In this document: in pieces, positions 1-31,000 of the stretch
Layout: each line of letters begins with the position of its first letter
Numbering within the stretch: the first letter of the stretch is position 1
Source: Pyrocephalus nanus
Taxonomy: Eukaryota > Chordata > Aves > Passeriformes > Tyrannidae
Assembly: GCA_038380795.1 (NCBI GenBank)
Contig: CM076260.1
Span: forward strand, 29,608,634 to 29,672,633
Reading direction: 5' to 3'
Length of the DNA stretch: 64,000 nt
Translations under genes and position numbers: made by a program
Notes under the pieces: model-generated
What the model saw: only the letters and a program-made list of their open reading frames with translations
The model's database searches: none
Told to the model about the DNA's origin: nothing

Positions 1-61
1 GTTATCTGCATAATATTGATAAGCAATCCTTTTCTTTCTTTGTTCTCTTTTTTGGTGAAAG

Positions 62-19441
<19,380 letters not shown>

Positions 19442-20655
19442 GAAAAGTATTGTAAGAGACTTGGTTATTACCTCATTAACAGATGAATTCAAATAATGTG
19501 TGGTGTTAAAGTATAGCCTAAGCTGTATTTTAAGAGATATTTATACTTTTTATATGGAAGATAATTTATATCATCCACACTTAGGGCTTTTTAACATCAA
19601 CTTTACTTTCTAGGTAATGTGGCTGTGCAATATTTTTTTATTTTGTTCTTTTTACTTTTCTATTACTTTTTCTTAATTTGGGGTACCTAATTATTTAGAG
19701 ATTAAAGCACAGTGTGTACTTTGGTTGGTTTGTTTTTGGCTCTCAGACTACAGAATTCAATGTTACTTGGCTACATTTTACAAGAGGCTTTAGATGCCAA
19801 AAATAAATTGGATTTTAAAATTCTAATAAGGTCTTAACGTGTTCAGTTGTCGTATTTTAGCACTGTAGGAAATTTAACTGGAAACACAATGAGCTGCTAA
19901 AATACTGGATATTTGAAAGTGACAATACTGCGGGTCTCACTACAGCTTAACAGTTTTCTACAAAATCATTATCGTCATTTTTAAATATATTATGCCTGTG
20001 AGAATACATTTTCTACTGATCTCAAAAACATGCTAGTTTACATACACGAGTTTTATTACTGGAACTTTCGTTTTCAGAAGCAAATGGCAACTAAGGATTT
20101 TTGAATGTTCAGTGATAGCTGCCTTCAAATAATTGAGGTTTTGCAAACTATTAAAATGGCTCCCTACTCTATCGGTTCTCCAGATGAACATGGACAGTTT
20201 TACATGGACATCCTTGTATGTAATTAAAATAAGTAAACATTTTAAGTTTCTGCAATACTTTTATGAATTCAAACAATTTTTAAATATTGTTAAAACATTT
20301 TATTGAGTACAAAGTATTGTAAATATAAATCAGTACATCTTCAAATGGGACAAAATTGTAAACTTTACCTGTTTGGTGACACAGATAAAATGTTTTTTGA
20401 TATACAGGAATGTTAAAGGTCTATTGACTTTCTACTGGTGCTGAATAGCATTGTTTGGTTTCTTCTTCCTTCCCTTTTCTCAGTTTCAGACAATAATTCA
20501 CTACAGGTTTGGGAAAAAGAGTTACATGTGCATTCACTAATTGTACACTAATTGTAATGAACATTTTTTGAAAAATATAAATTTGTTGTATAATGCATGT
20601 TTATTTTTAGCATTGTGTTATTGCATCTGGTGTTAATAAAATGAACAAATTACTC
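19442..20655 (+). other. FAM135A: FAM135A 3'UTR (approximate end)
   Basis: AT-rich sequence after the stop codon with no open frames of note. The end is placed just past the aataaa at 20635-20640; an earlier aaataaat near 19801 could serve a shorter isoform. No transcript data were available. Confidence 0.6.
20635..20640 (+). promoter_or_regulatory. Candidate FAM135A poly(A) signal
   Basis: Canonical aataaa about 1.2 kb after the FAM135A stop codon, in an AT-rich 3'UTR. Confidence 0.5.
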
Positions 20656-23600
20656 TAATGGAAGCAATTAAAGAAACTGAAATGTTACGCTAATTACCAA
20701 AATTCTGGGGAGGCTTTTTTGTATATAATTAATGATTTTGTACTTTTGAAATGAATATAGCAATAATAGTTTATAATGAAGCGATTTTGCATTTGATATG
20801 GTTTGTTGTATAATAGTCTTTGTAATATATGGCGGGGTTTTTTGCCTGCAGCATACAGGATGCTCAAATGAGTACCTACAGTTCAGCAATGTACACACTG
20901 TAAAGAGTATTTTATTCGAGTTGTGTTAGGCAAGTCCTTCTGACACAAACATGTCTTAAATACATTCTCACTATAAAAATATCTATTTTTATTAATAATT
21001 TTGTATTATAATGGTACTACTAGTTCTAAATGTTTAAATTATGTTCTGGTATCTCAACTGTCTTTTTTTAAGAGTATTATAGTAGTTGGCTAGTGGCTAA
21101 ACTTTGAATATCCATTCAAGGGCGCTAAAGCTACAAAATACTCCTTGATTTACAATGAGGATGTTAAACTGCTCTTAGTACACAAGTATTTAGATGGTTC
21201 TGTCACTGTTGAAAAATGTCTATCTTCCTTTCTGTCTCTGGAAATCTGAAAATATAAAGCATGCTTTTGTGATCAGCAAAGCAGAAATATCCTGGCAGAA
21301 AGTCTTTTTTTCTTTTTTTTTTTTTTTTCTTTTTTAATAGTAGATCCCATCCACTTAAGGAAGCTTGAATTAGATTTGTTCTTTGAGGAGAACAGACAGT
21401 GCAGGAAATCATATGAAATTTGCATATAAGTTTATCAAGGAACGGGGCAAATTAAGACAAAATTAAATTCATTTTGTCTCTCCTCACTTGTATTGCCCAG
21501 TGCAGTCCATATGTGGCCTGGTAGCCAGCATGTCCGTGAAGCAAATGAAGTTCATATTTGCGCTTACAGACTCTAAGGTACACTTGGTCTCTGAGCAACA
21601 CATTCAGCCTTGGATGTTTTGGACAACTCTGCATGTGTTGTGTGGCATGTTCCCCCTACTCCTGCATATTTCTGCCTTCTCTTTCCTTGACAGAAATACA
21701 GACTCATATATACATAATTGTGTCATCTGATGCAGTAGCAGCTATAAAGTGCTCCATCTCATCACTCTTCTCTTTGAATCAGGGCTTCACCATCCTGTAG
21801 TGATAGTGACCTCACCTTTATGCAGGTATCCTACAGCTGTTTGAAGAATTATTCTGCTTACAGAATGAGAGGTAAGAATTGAGGTCGACATTCCTTTAGA
21901 CAACTGCCACTCTCTTGTTCCATGAAGGCAGTAGGCTGCTACTGTTATTTCACAAACCTCTCTGGGGTATTATTAGTAGGTCACTACATAAAATTAGGTA
22001 GTGTCTGAACTTCGGTTTGCATGTAGTGTATAGAAATTAATTCCTTGGTTTGTGTTTGAATCGTCATCAAAATTAATCTTTCTGGTCCTGTAGATTGAGC
22101 AATTGCTACTACTTCGGAAAAAGAGCTCATGTTATATGGAAAATCACCAGGCTTTACAGCAGGCCCAAGAGATTTCACATTCACAGAAAAGTTACTCTGA
22201 ACCCACAAAACCCCTTGATTCCAAGCCAGTTTTATTTGCCCAGCCCTGACCAGGTGTGGTGTTCAGATAACCAAGCTTCTTGAAGGGGTCTGAGAGGAAG
22301 AGGGGGCATATAGGCAGTATCAGAACACTTGCTGCCTGGGGCAGTGCTGGTTGTGGTGCATTCCAGATAGCCCCGTGGCCATTACATTTGGCTCATCTGA
22401 ATTGACCTGCTGAATTGACCTACCTCTAAGTCTTTTACTTCCTGCTTTTTAGAAAACCAAAGCAAAATACAGCACTGTTTGTGTCGTCCTCGAGAGGCAA
22501 GCTGCAGTGCAACAGATAAATGATCAGTAAATAGAGGAAGGAAAACGAAAAAAAAACAAAACAAAACAAAACATTGAACTTAATCACAAAGTAGAATATT
22601 CCTGTGGCGTATGCCATGTTCATTTTTTCCAGTGTTCAGATTTATTACCTCCTCAGCCACAGGATCTAGAAATGCATAATTCAAGAGTTAAAAGTGAATT
22701 TTGCATTTTTACAGCAATACAATATATGAAGACTAAGAAAAAAAATGTTTTGTAGACCTCAACTTATTTTTGGGTGGATAAACAGTACCTCATTAATCCT
22801 TCATTGCTATTTCATCCTTACCATTTGAAATTCCACATGTATGCATGTGCATACGATGGATGTGTGTATGCAGAGCTTACTATTATTTGGTATCAGCAGA
22901 CAGCCTGGTATGAGAGTCTTTTTTAAAGGAAGGATTTAATTTCTTTTTTTTCTGTATTGAACACCTAAATGATAAGTTCTTGAACTTCAAAGAGATCTGT
23001 TGGGGTTTTTTTTCTTGTTCCTTTTGGGCAGAAGAACATTTTTTTCTGCATTCATGTTTATTCTCTCTCATCTAGAGGCCCAGCATCTTGCTGTTAGAAT
23101 AAAGAAAAGGGTTTATCATTATTTTCAGTCTGTAGTGTCTAATTAATCATGTTATAAAAAGCTGATTGAGAAAATGTCACTTGTAAAGCAGTCAGTTATA
23201 TTTAATCACTTCCAGTGTGCAGCCTTTGCCAGATGTAGAGCAGTAAACTCAAGGGAGCATTGCTGTTCCTAAATTATCAAGGAGATTTACTTTCTTAAAG
23301 TCTTCAAATGTGAACACAAAATACTATTTTAGACTCAGCTCTCCAAGTTATTTTCTGCACTTTAGTACCTGTGCACAGAGGGCTTCAAATTCTGTTTTAT
23401 GGAAGAACAAGGTTAGCTGGAGAAGTTTGAACAGTGACAAAAAGCAAATGTTGCCATATTCAAATCATTAACTGTGGCTAATTAACTGGAGCTCCACTCC
23501 ATGAGCACAGGTATTACTTATCCCAGGGTCAGGGTTTATACTGAGAGTGTTAAAAGCACCTTCACGGGTTAAACTGGAAAACTGAAAAGCTGCCGTCCAA

Positions 23601-24415
23601 AGTCCTCTAGTCCAGCAGCCAGGGTTGGTAGCTCAGTTTCATAGAATCAGATGGGTTAGAAAGGACCTAGGAGATCATCAAGTCCAACTCTTGATCCACT
23701 ACCACCACAGTTACTAGACCATGGCACTGGGTGCCACATCCAGTCTCATCTTAAAAACCTGCAGGGACAGAGAATCCACCCCCTCCCTGGGCAGCCCATT
23801 CCAATGCCTGATTACCCTCTCTGTAAAGAATTTCTTCCTAACATCTAATCTAAACCTCCCCTGGCAGAGCTTAAGACCATGCCCTCTTGTCTTACTGATA
23901 GCTGCCTGGGAGAAGAGACCAACACCCACCTGGCTACAACCTCCTCTCAGGTAGTGGTAGGGAGTGATGAGGTCTCATCTGAGCCTCCTCTTCTCCAGAC
24001 TAAACCCCAGCTCCCTCAGCCTCTCCTCACAGGACTTTTGCTCAAGTCCCTTCACCAGCCTCGTTGGTCTTCTCTGGACCTGCTCCAGCACCTCAATGTC
24101 CTTCCTGAACTGAGGGGCCCAGAACTTTCTTGCTGCTTTCGTGCTGGAAGGGTGAATAATGCCTGGTTGAGTGCAGAAAATGCATCAGCTGGCATAATGG
24201 ACAGAGGGAGATAAAGCTTATTTGTTAATAAAACATTTAATATTAAAATATTTTTTGTAACCTTGAAGTTATATGGCCTTTAATTTGTAGGGATAAAACT
24301 TGGTCCATACATCAGTAGGCATCAGCCAAAGTTTCTTCACGTCCTAGCCTGCCTGTTTCAGCAATGTGTTTTTATTATTAAAACAAAACCAAAACTAGCA
24401 GGATTGTACTACACG
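20656..24415. other. FAM135A-SDHAF4 intergenic region
   Basis: AT-rich spacer with a T-rich tract (about 21305-21336), an A/C-rich aaaac run (22550-22572) and one CR1 (23639-24130). No additional gene was recognised; small open frames here have no domain I know. Confidence 0.6.
23639..24130 (-). mobile_element. CR1 LINE, 5'-truncated (about 490 bp)
   Basis: Starts with tcatagaatcagatgggtt (reverse-complemented 3' end) and carries CR1 text throughout: cctccctgggcagcccattcc, aatttcttcctaacatctaa, tctggacctgctccag. The longer open frames on both strands here are remnants of this element, not genes. Confidence 0.95.
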
Positions 24416-24419
24416 TGGG

Positions 24420-25010
24420 GGTTGGGGGCGAAGGGGGGGAACGGGTCCTTTTAGCGCTAAAACTCTTTAATTGCAAAGGAGAGATAAAATGCCAAAGGTT
24501 TGCGGGGAAGGGGGAGGGGAGAGAGGAGTTCCAGCTGATTTCCCGAGCATCCCCATGAGTCCGGAGCTGCCTTCGGGTCCGTGCCTCCCGGGGCGCCGTT
24601 CGACTCCGTTTACCGCAGCCCGGGAGGGAGCGCGGTGGGTGACGAGGCGGGTGCGGCTCCGCTGCCCGGACCCTCCGCCCTCACGGGAGCCGCTCCCCGC
24701 TCGGAGCCGCCGCCCGCGGCGCCTGCGCGGCCTCGGCTGCCCGCCCCGCTCCCGGCCCGGCCATGGCTCTGCGGCTGCTGCGCGGAGCGCCCGGCGCAGC
24801 GAGTAAGAAACGGGCGGAGGGCGGGAGGGGCCCGGCCGTGCCGGGAAGGTGCTCCTCGGTTCCCTCAGGCCTTCCTCCCGCAGGGAGGGACGGACGAGGG
24901 GGATAGGGCGGGCACTGCCCGGCGCTGGGGGGGCTGGAGGGCGCCCAAGATGGCGGCGGGCGCGGGCTGTGACACTCCCGACCGTCAGCCCGAGAGGTCT
25001 CGGAGGGTCT
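24420..25010 (+). promoter_or_regulatory. SDHAF4: SDHAF4 CpG-island promoter
   Basis: A sharp rise in G+C and CpG around the SDHAF4 first exon, with no TATA box at a useful distance. It contains GC boxes, an NRF1-like gcctgcgcgg (24721-24730) and a YY1-type aagatggcggc (24947-24957) in the start of intron 1. The transcription start is probably within about 100 bp upstream of the ATG at 24763, but this is not determined by sequence. Long open frames on both strands here come from the GC-rich composition. Confidence 0.85.
24763..24802 (+). CDS. SDHAF4: SDHAF4 exon 1 coding part
   Basis: ATG to the donor cga|gtaagaa; 13 codons plus one base (phase 1). It codes for the start of the mitochondrial targeting sequence. 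Too short to appear in an ordinary ORF search; assigned by phase match to exon 2. Confidence 0.9.
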
Positions 25011-28000
25011 CTGTGAGGTCCCACAGCTTTCCCCACATCCTCCCATTTCCCTACAGCTGTTTTGCCGTCCTCCTGCCCCACCCCACGGATATGAATTAAT
25101 TATTATTCTCCCCTGTATCGCAAGCCTGCTATCGGGCATATCTGTTATTACGCAGGTTTTCTTGCCCTGTCGTTGCTGCGAACTTTTTAACGGCAGTGAA
25201 ATGTTAGACAGTGGGTTAATGTTTGTAGAATAGCTGGAGGGAACTTAACTGTGGCCTTGGAAGTTATTGGTTCATGCCCTTCACCTGAGGAGGTTCACGT
25301 GGTTTGTTTATAGAGAAATAAGGCAGCCTGGATAACAGAGTCAGTCCCACAGGCCTGAGCTGCTATTTCCCTCTCCAGCTAAAGCTGAGGTTCTGTGGTG
25401 CTGTTGATAAAATACTCCCGAAACAAATCACTACAATATATGTTAACTGAAGAGCTGGAAAAAAAATGTTGTTAGGTATTTGTGCTCTGTCAGGTTCATG
25501 GCAAGATTTGGCCGATCTGAGCATCCCAGTGTGTGCCCAGCTTCCACTGCATGCATGGCTTTGTTATGATAAATCATGGTCTGCAGGCCACTTCAAAAGA
25601 CAGGATATTGCAGACGCTGGCAGTGCAGCACCTTTAAAGACTTGGAATTTTCAAATTCAGCTATATCATTGTGTAACTCATATATGTACTTAATAAATAG
25701 GAGGGCTTTGTGACAGCCTGTAGGGGATGAGGGAATCAAAGATCACTTTGTAGAATGTGGTATCAGCTGATGATAGTTCATCTTATCTTTTTCAGAGGTA
25801 TTTAATGTTGACCTTTTGTTGCTTCTCTGTCAAGAAGAATGTATTTTGTTCAAGAATATTAAGTATTGCAAATAGGAAAAGGGATTTTTCCTCTTCTCTG
25901 GTAACTGAGATAATTGATTTCATACCAGTACCTTAGTCTGACTTCTGTTTGAATTTGGGCTAGAATATCAGCTATAATTTAATTTTCTAGCTATCTTCTT
26001 TTTTAGCTTGCTGAAGAATGACAGGAGTAGAAAGATCCAATGTTTGCAGCAGATCAGATACTTTACTGTTGATAGTTTATGTCATTCTTAAACTAAAAAA
26101 TACTCCTTTGGGGCATTGGCAGCAGTTGGTAGACGTAAAACAGTTTATGTGGCTCTAGGGTTTGATGTTAAATCTGTGGTATTTTAAAATGAGTGAATGA
26201 ATATGCTGATTCTGGGAATACAGTTGGGTTGTTGGTTGGTGTATATTTAGGTGAGTCAAATTCATGCTGCTTGAGAAGGTTTCATGATTAAATCTCCTCA
26301 GCAAGATAGAATAATATTCCTTTCAGGCACTTTGCACCCAGCTGGTACAGGGAAGATTTCTGTTTGAATGTTCCTTCTTAAGTCAGAGTTGCTTTAGGCA
26401 CCTGTCCATAGCCAAAATCTTTTCAGAGGATAGTTTATGCTCACTGTGGACACTTGGCTTTTTAACCAAAATGTTAGTAAGACTTTAAAGGAAAAAGTGT
26501 ATCCTTCTAATTAAAGCATTTGCATGCAGTTATATAATTGAACTTTTATGTGCTCAAAGTTTGTCCTGCTTTTGACTACCAGCTGAATTATTTTACCATC
26601 CTAAGGGAAGCCCAACTATCCTCTGCCAACATTCTGGAAAACCTGTTACTAAGGGAACAACATTTATTTTACTTTCCTTTGAGAAAGCAGAAACCTTTTC
26701 TGACTAAAAAGCTGCTGGAAATGAGCCAAGACCTGGAAATCAGCAGGTGTCTTGGGGGAGGTTAAGCCTTTTCCCAGAAAGCAGAATGTACTGGTCTGTG
26801 GTAGCATAATTACTATTTAGAGTCTAAAATACAAGAAGGTAACAGTAAAGGTAAGTTCAAGCAGTTTAAAATACTCTGTTTGTGTGAACTGAGTTATACA
26901 ACTAACACAGTTTTGCCTACATATGTTTCTAGGGCCGAAAATAATTATCTGTGCTGATTTCTTAGGTGTTCATAAGTTAAATGTTAAATAAATTTTAGGG
27001 TTTGTTGTCCTGTCCTCTGCTCCCTTGTTTCCGAAGTAGAGTTTTTTCAGAGGTGCTTTGAACAGTTGTAGAGTTACTCGGTCTTAAACTCTCACATTCA
27101 TGGTACGTGTTCCATTTGCTTGATAGAGTCATCACTTCTGTGCAACTTGCGGAGCAGCTCCAGCTCTAAGCCAGAAGGAAGATCTGAAGCCACTAAGCAG
27201 CCACTTAAGAAACCGAAGTTACCAGTGGGCCGATTTGATGAACCAGAAGAGTCCAGTATAGAGAGGGAACCTCTGGAAAGTAAGTCGTGTTTTACAAAAT
27301 TGAAAGCTTTATTTTAAAGGCAAGACTGTGAGGTGCTGTGCTGATGTCAGTTGAAGAGGATGACTGTTATTCAGCACTCCTCAGAAACACTTTCTAAGCT
27401 TAATGGTAAAAAAAAAAAAAAAAAAAACAGGAAGGACAATGGGAGCAAAAGCGGTCAAACATTGTAACAAGTCACCCAGAGAACCTGTGATTCCTCTCCT
27501 CTTGGAGATATTCAAATTTGCCTGGCTGTCCTGACCTAATAGCAGCCCTGCCTTCAGCAGGGTTGGGGCCAGGTGCCTACAAAAGGTACCTTCCACCATA
27601 AACCACTGCATGATTCTGAGAAATGTAGCTGGTATTGGTCTGTAATAGTTCAGCTGTAAATGGTGGCAGTAAACTCACAAGGGCACCGGCAACTTTTTAT
27701 TATTCCAAAAGCCTGTTCTATTTCTTAGTCCACAAAATATTTTTGATTCATGCTGCATTTCTTCAGCAGTAGTGATGACCCATGTTTATCTATTTTGAGG
27801 TCTCTAGAACAAGCTTTTTAATATATCAGTATCCAGATGACAAAGTGACTGAAGAATCCCAGAATGGTTTGGGTTGGAAGATCATCAAGTTCCAACCCCT
27901 TGCTGTGGGCAAGGACACCTTTCACTAGACCAGATTGCTCAGAGCCCCAGTCAATCTGACCTTGAACACTTCCAGAGATGGAGCATCCCCAGCCTCTCTC

Positions 28001-31000
28001 CACAACCTGTTCCAGTGCCGCACCACCCTCACAGTAAAAAAATTCTACATAGTATCTAAACCTGCCCTCTTTCAGTTTAAAGCCATTCCCCCTTGTCCTC
28101 TCACTACCTGTCCTTGTAAAAAGTCACTCTCCAGCGGTTTTTTTTATAGGCCCCCTATAGGTATTGAAAGGCTACAATAAGGTCTCCCCAAAGCTGCCTC
28201 TTCCCCAGACTGAACAGCCCCAGCTCTCTCAGCCTGTCTGCACAGGAGAGGTGTTCCAGCCCTCTGGTCATCTTAGTGGCCTCCTCTGGACTGGTTCCAA
28301 CAGGTCCACATCTTCCTTGTGTTGGAGGCTCCAGAGCTGGACACAGTACTCTGTGTGGGGTTTGTTTTTCACTATTTTTATTTTTTAAAAAAACCCAAAT
28401 GTTTCTTTTGCACCAACTTAAAAAGATACAATTCAAAGAATAACTTGCAACTATTTGCAACAAATTAAACACAAGTTTCTTCTGCCCAAGGTAAGTCTTC
28501 ATGAATTAGACCAGGCTGATGCAATATCTTCTCATTCTTCTATATTCACTGTATATTGTGCCTTTACATGTAAACAGAAAGCCAGGTCTGAAAGCACTGA
28601 CATCCCGGGGAAAAGAAATACAGACTGATTCATAATCTCCAAAAGGAAGGCAGCAGAGTGCCTGTTGGAAGCAGAATTTCCTTCTGCTGTAGACATTCCT
28701 TTGGTAAATACTTCAAACGCATTAAAGGGCCCTTCTGTACGGAGCTGGTAATTGCTTCAATTCTTGGGATGTAGTCTGCTTGGATAAATAACATCATTTT
28801 CCAGAACTGAATGTGCTACTGTTTCACAAGAGCATTGCCACACACTTCGAGAAAATTAAAAAGCAGTGTAGCTGTCACATCTGCCGGGGACTCTGTATTC
28901 AATATCTGAGTGAGCCAGTGCCATCCACAGCTCAGTCCCTGAGGATGTGCCCCTTGTTTGTTTCCATAAGGCCAGCAGAGTTGAATGATAGCAGCATAAA
29001 GATGAATCATTCGAGACATTCGTTTAAGAAACTGTTCTTATTTTTCCACCTTCGAATTTTTAATTTCATATCCAGAATCCTCAGATACCCTTCCACAGAA
29101 GTACCCTTTTCCATGCAGGGAAAAATGGCACAGAATGGGAGCAGTTTTTGTGCAAATGTACTAAAAAGAGATCTCTGATTCGAGGGTGTATTTCGCAGAT
29201 TCCTGAGGCCTTCACAGCAGCTGGGGAAGCTGCATCATGGTGAAAAGCTGCTTGTTTCACAAATTTCTCTGCAAGTTTGTAGTTACATTATTGTATTGTA
29301 GTATCATCATTATTGTATTATGGAATCATCTCCAAAAGGGTTGCACTCAGTTTCAGATTGTGACTCACTTGAGAACTGATTCAGAGTTGGAGTTACTGTG
29401 TAAGCAGCTATTTAATTCTTGTCTTTTTTTCCCAAGGAAATAAATGCCATCATTGGTTCATTTAAAACAAATGTGTAATCAATATCTTTTGCTTTTTGCT
29501 TAGGTGTTCTAGGTTTAGAGCAGGACTCAAGGTTTCTTTTGCCTTTAAATTGAGTTGTACTTGTGTATTTTTTACATATAACACAAGCAGTAATTTGCAG
29601 ATTGCCTATTGTGTTATTAGGAAAAGACTAAGAGTTTAAGCTGCCTGTTGGAATTCCCACGGCTATGTAGCTCTCATGGAGAAATCTTTTGAGCATCTGC
29701 ATCCACTGTCAGCACATCAGTAGTACTTGGGAATTGGGATGATGACACCTACAAAATAATATTACATGCATTTGTGCTCCTTGTACTGCTAGAGGTGCTC
29801 CAATACTGACATTTCTGATCCTGATGTGCATCAATTTTTAAACAGACATCCCAGTATGTCATCCTGTATAGCCTCTAGCTCCATGAGTCTCCCTCCATCT
29901 CCATTCTTTTTCTCTGCTAATCAGGATTTCTGTTGTCTTTTCTGATTTTCCACCCTGCTTCTCATTACTTGTGTTATCCACTGGGGCTGGGTAAGGGGTA
30001 TGACTGAGGGAGCCCCAAGCTACATGTATATATGGGGGCTTTGGAAAATCAGTGTGACAAGGGGCATGTAGAGTACAGTGAGCTTCATGGAGCCCTGCAG
30101 TCTAGTGCAGGATGAGAAAACAGCCTGGGATAGTGCTGTGCCCCAAGTACTTCATGGTTTGGTGGCCTGAGTTAACTGCTCTTAAGAGACGGCCCTGAGT
30201 AAGGGAGCACTGAGCAGGGTAAGCACAGACCGATGTGCGGAAAGCTCTATGGTGGCTGAGAAAGTGCCGTAAGCTGGCAGAGTGCTTTGCTTTTGTAGCA
30301 GGATAGGGGGTTCTCATGGATGCATCAGAAGCAGTGTGGTCAGCAGGCCAAAGGAGGTGCTTCTCCCCCTCTACTCTGCCCTTTTGAGACCCCACCTGGA
30401 GAGCTGTGTACAGCTCTGAGGTCCTCAGCACAAGAAAGACATGGACCTGATTGTGCAGGTCCAGAGGGACACACAGATGATCAGAGAGCTGGAGCACCTC
30501 TTCTATGAAAATAGGCTGAGAGAGTTGGGGTTGTTCAGCATGGAGAAGTGAAGGCTTTTGGGGAGACCTCACTGTGGCCTTCCAGTACCTTAAGGCTTAT
30601 AAAAGAGAGGGAGAGGGACTCTTCATACAAGTAGATAGTGACAGGATAAGAGATTCTAAACTGAAAGAGGGCAAGTTTAGATTACTTGTTAGGAAGAAAT
30701 TAATTTCTCAGAGGGTGGTGAAGCACAACAGGTTGCCCAGAGAAGTTGTGGATGACCTATCCTTGTAAGTGTATAAGACCAGGCTGGATAGGGCCCTGAG
30801 CAACCTGACTTAGTGGATGGCATCCCTGTCCATGGCAGGGGAGTTGGAACTAAATGATCTTACATGTCCCTTTCCAACCCATTCTATGAATAGAAGAAGC
30901 ACTGCTCATGTGTAAACTTAGCACATCGTTTACCAGAGAGAGATGAAAGTCCCTTTGTACCCCACTTACAAAGAGTCTCCCTCTACTGAGGGCATCACAG

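Noticed and set aside
23714..24214. Several 70- to 111-codon frames on both strands
   Set aside because: All lie in the CR1 at 23639-24130 or its flank. The minus-strand motif [14 protein letters not shown] is the known translated CR1 tail, not a host gene.
24467..25139. 150- to 204-codon frames on both strands around SDHAF4 exon 1
   Set aside because: Same GC-composition artefact; the real coding part here is only 13 codons plus one base.
27408..27427. Poly(A) run as the tail of a further retrocopy
   Set aside because: No coding or repeat similarity was recognised immediately upstream, so it is left as a simple repeat.
28813..29178. 121-codon + strand open frame
   Set aside because: It is the antisense of the GLE1 pseudogene; the recognisable protein similarity is on the minus strand.
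30102..30572. 156-codon minus-strand frame resembling a secreted or His-rich protein
   Set aside because: It overlaps a + strand CR1 and reflects CR1 sequence read backwards.
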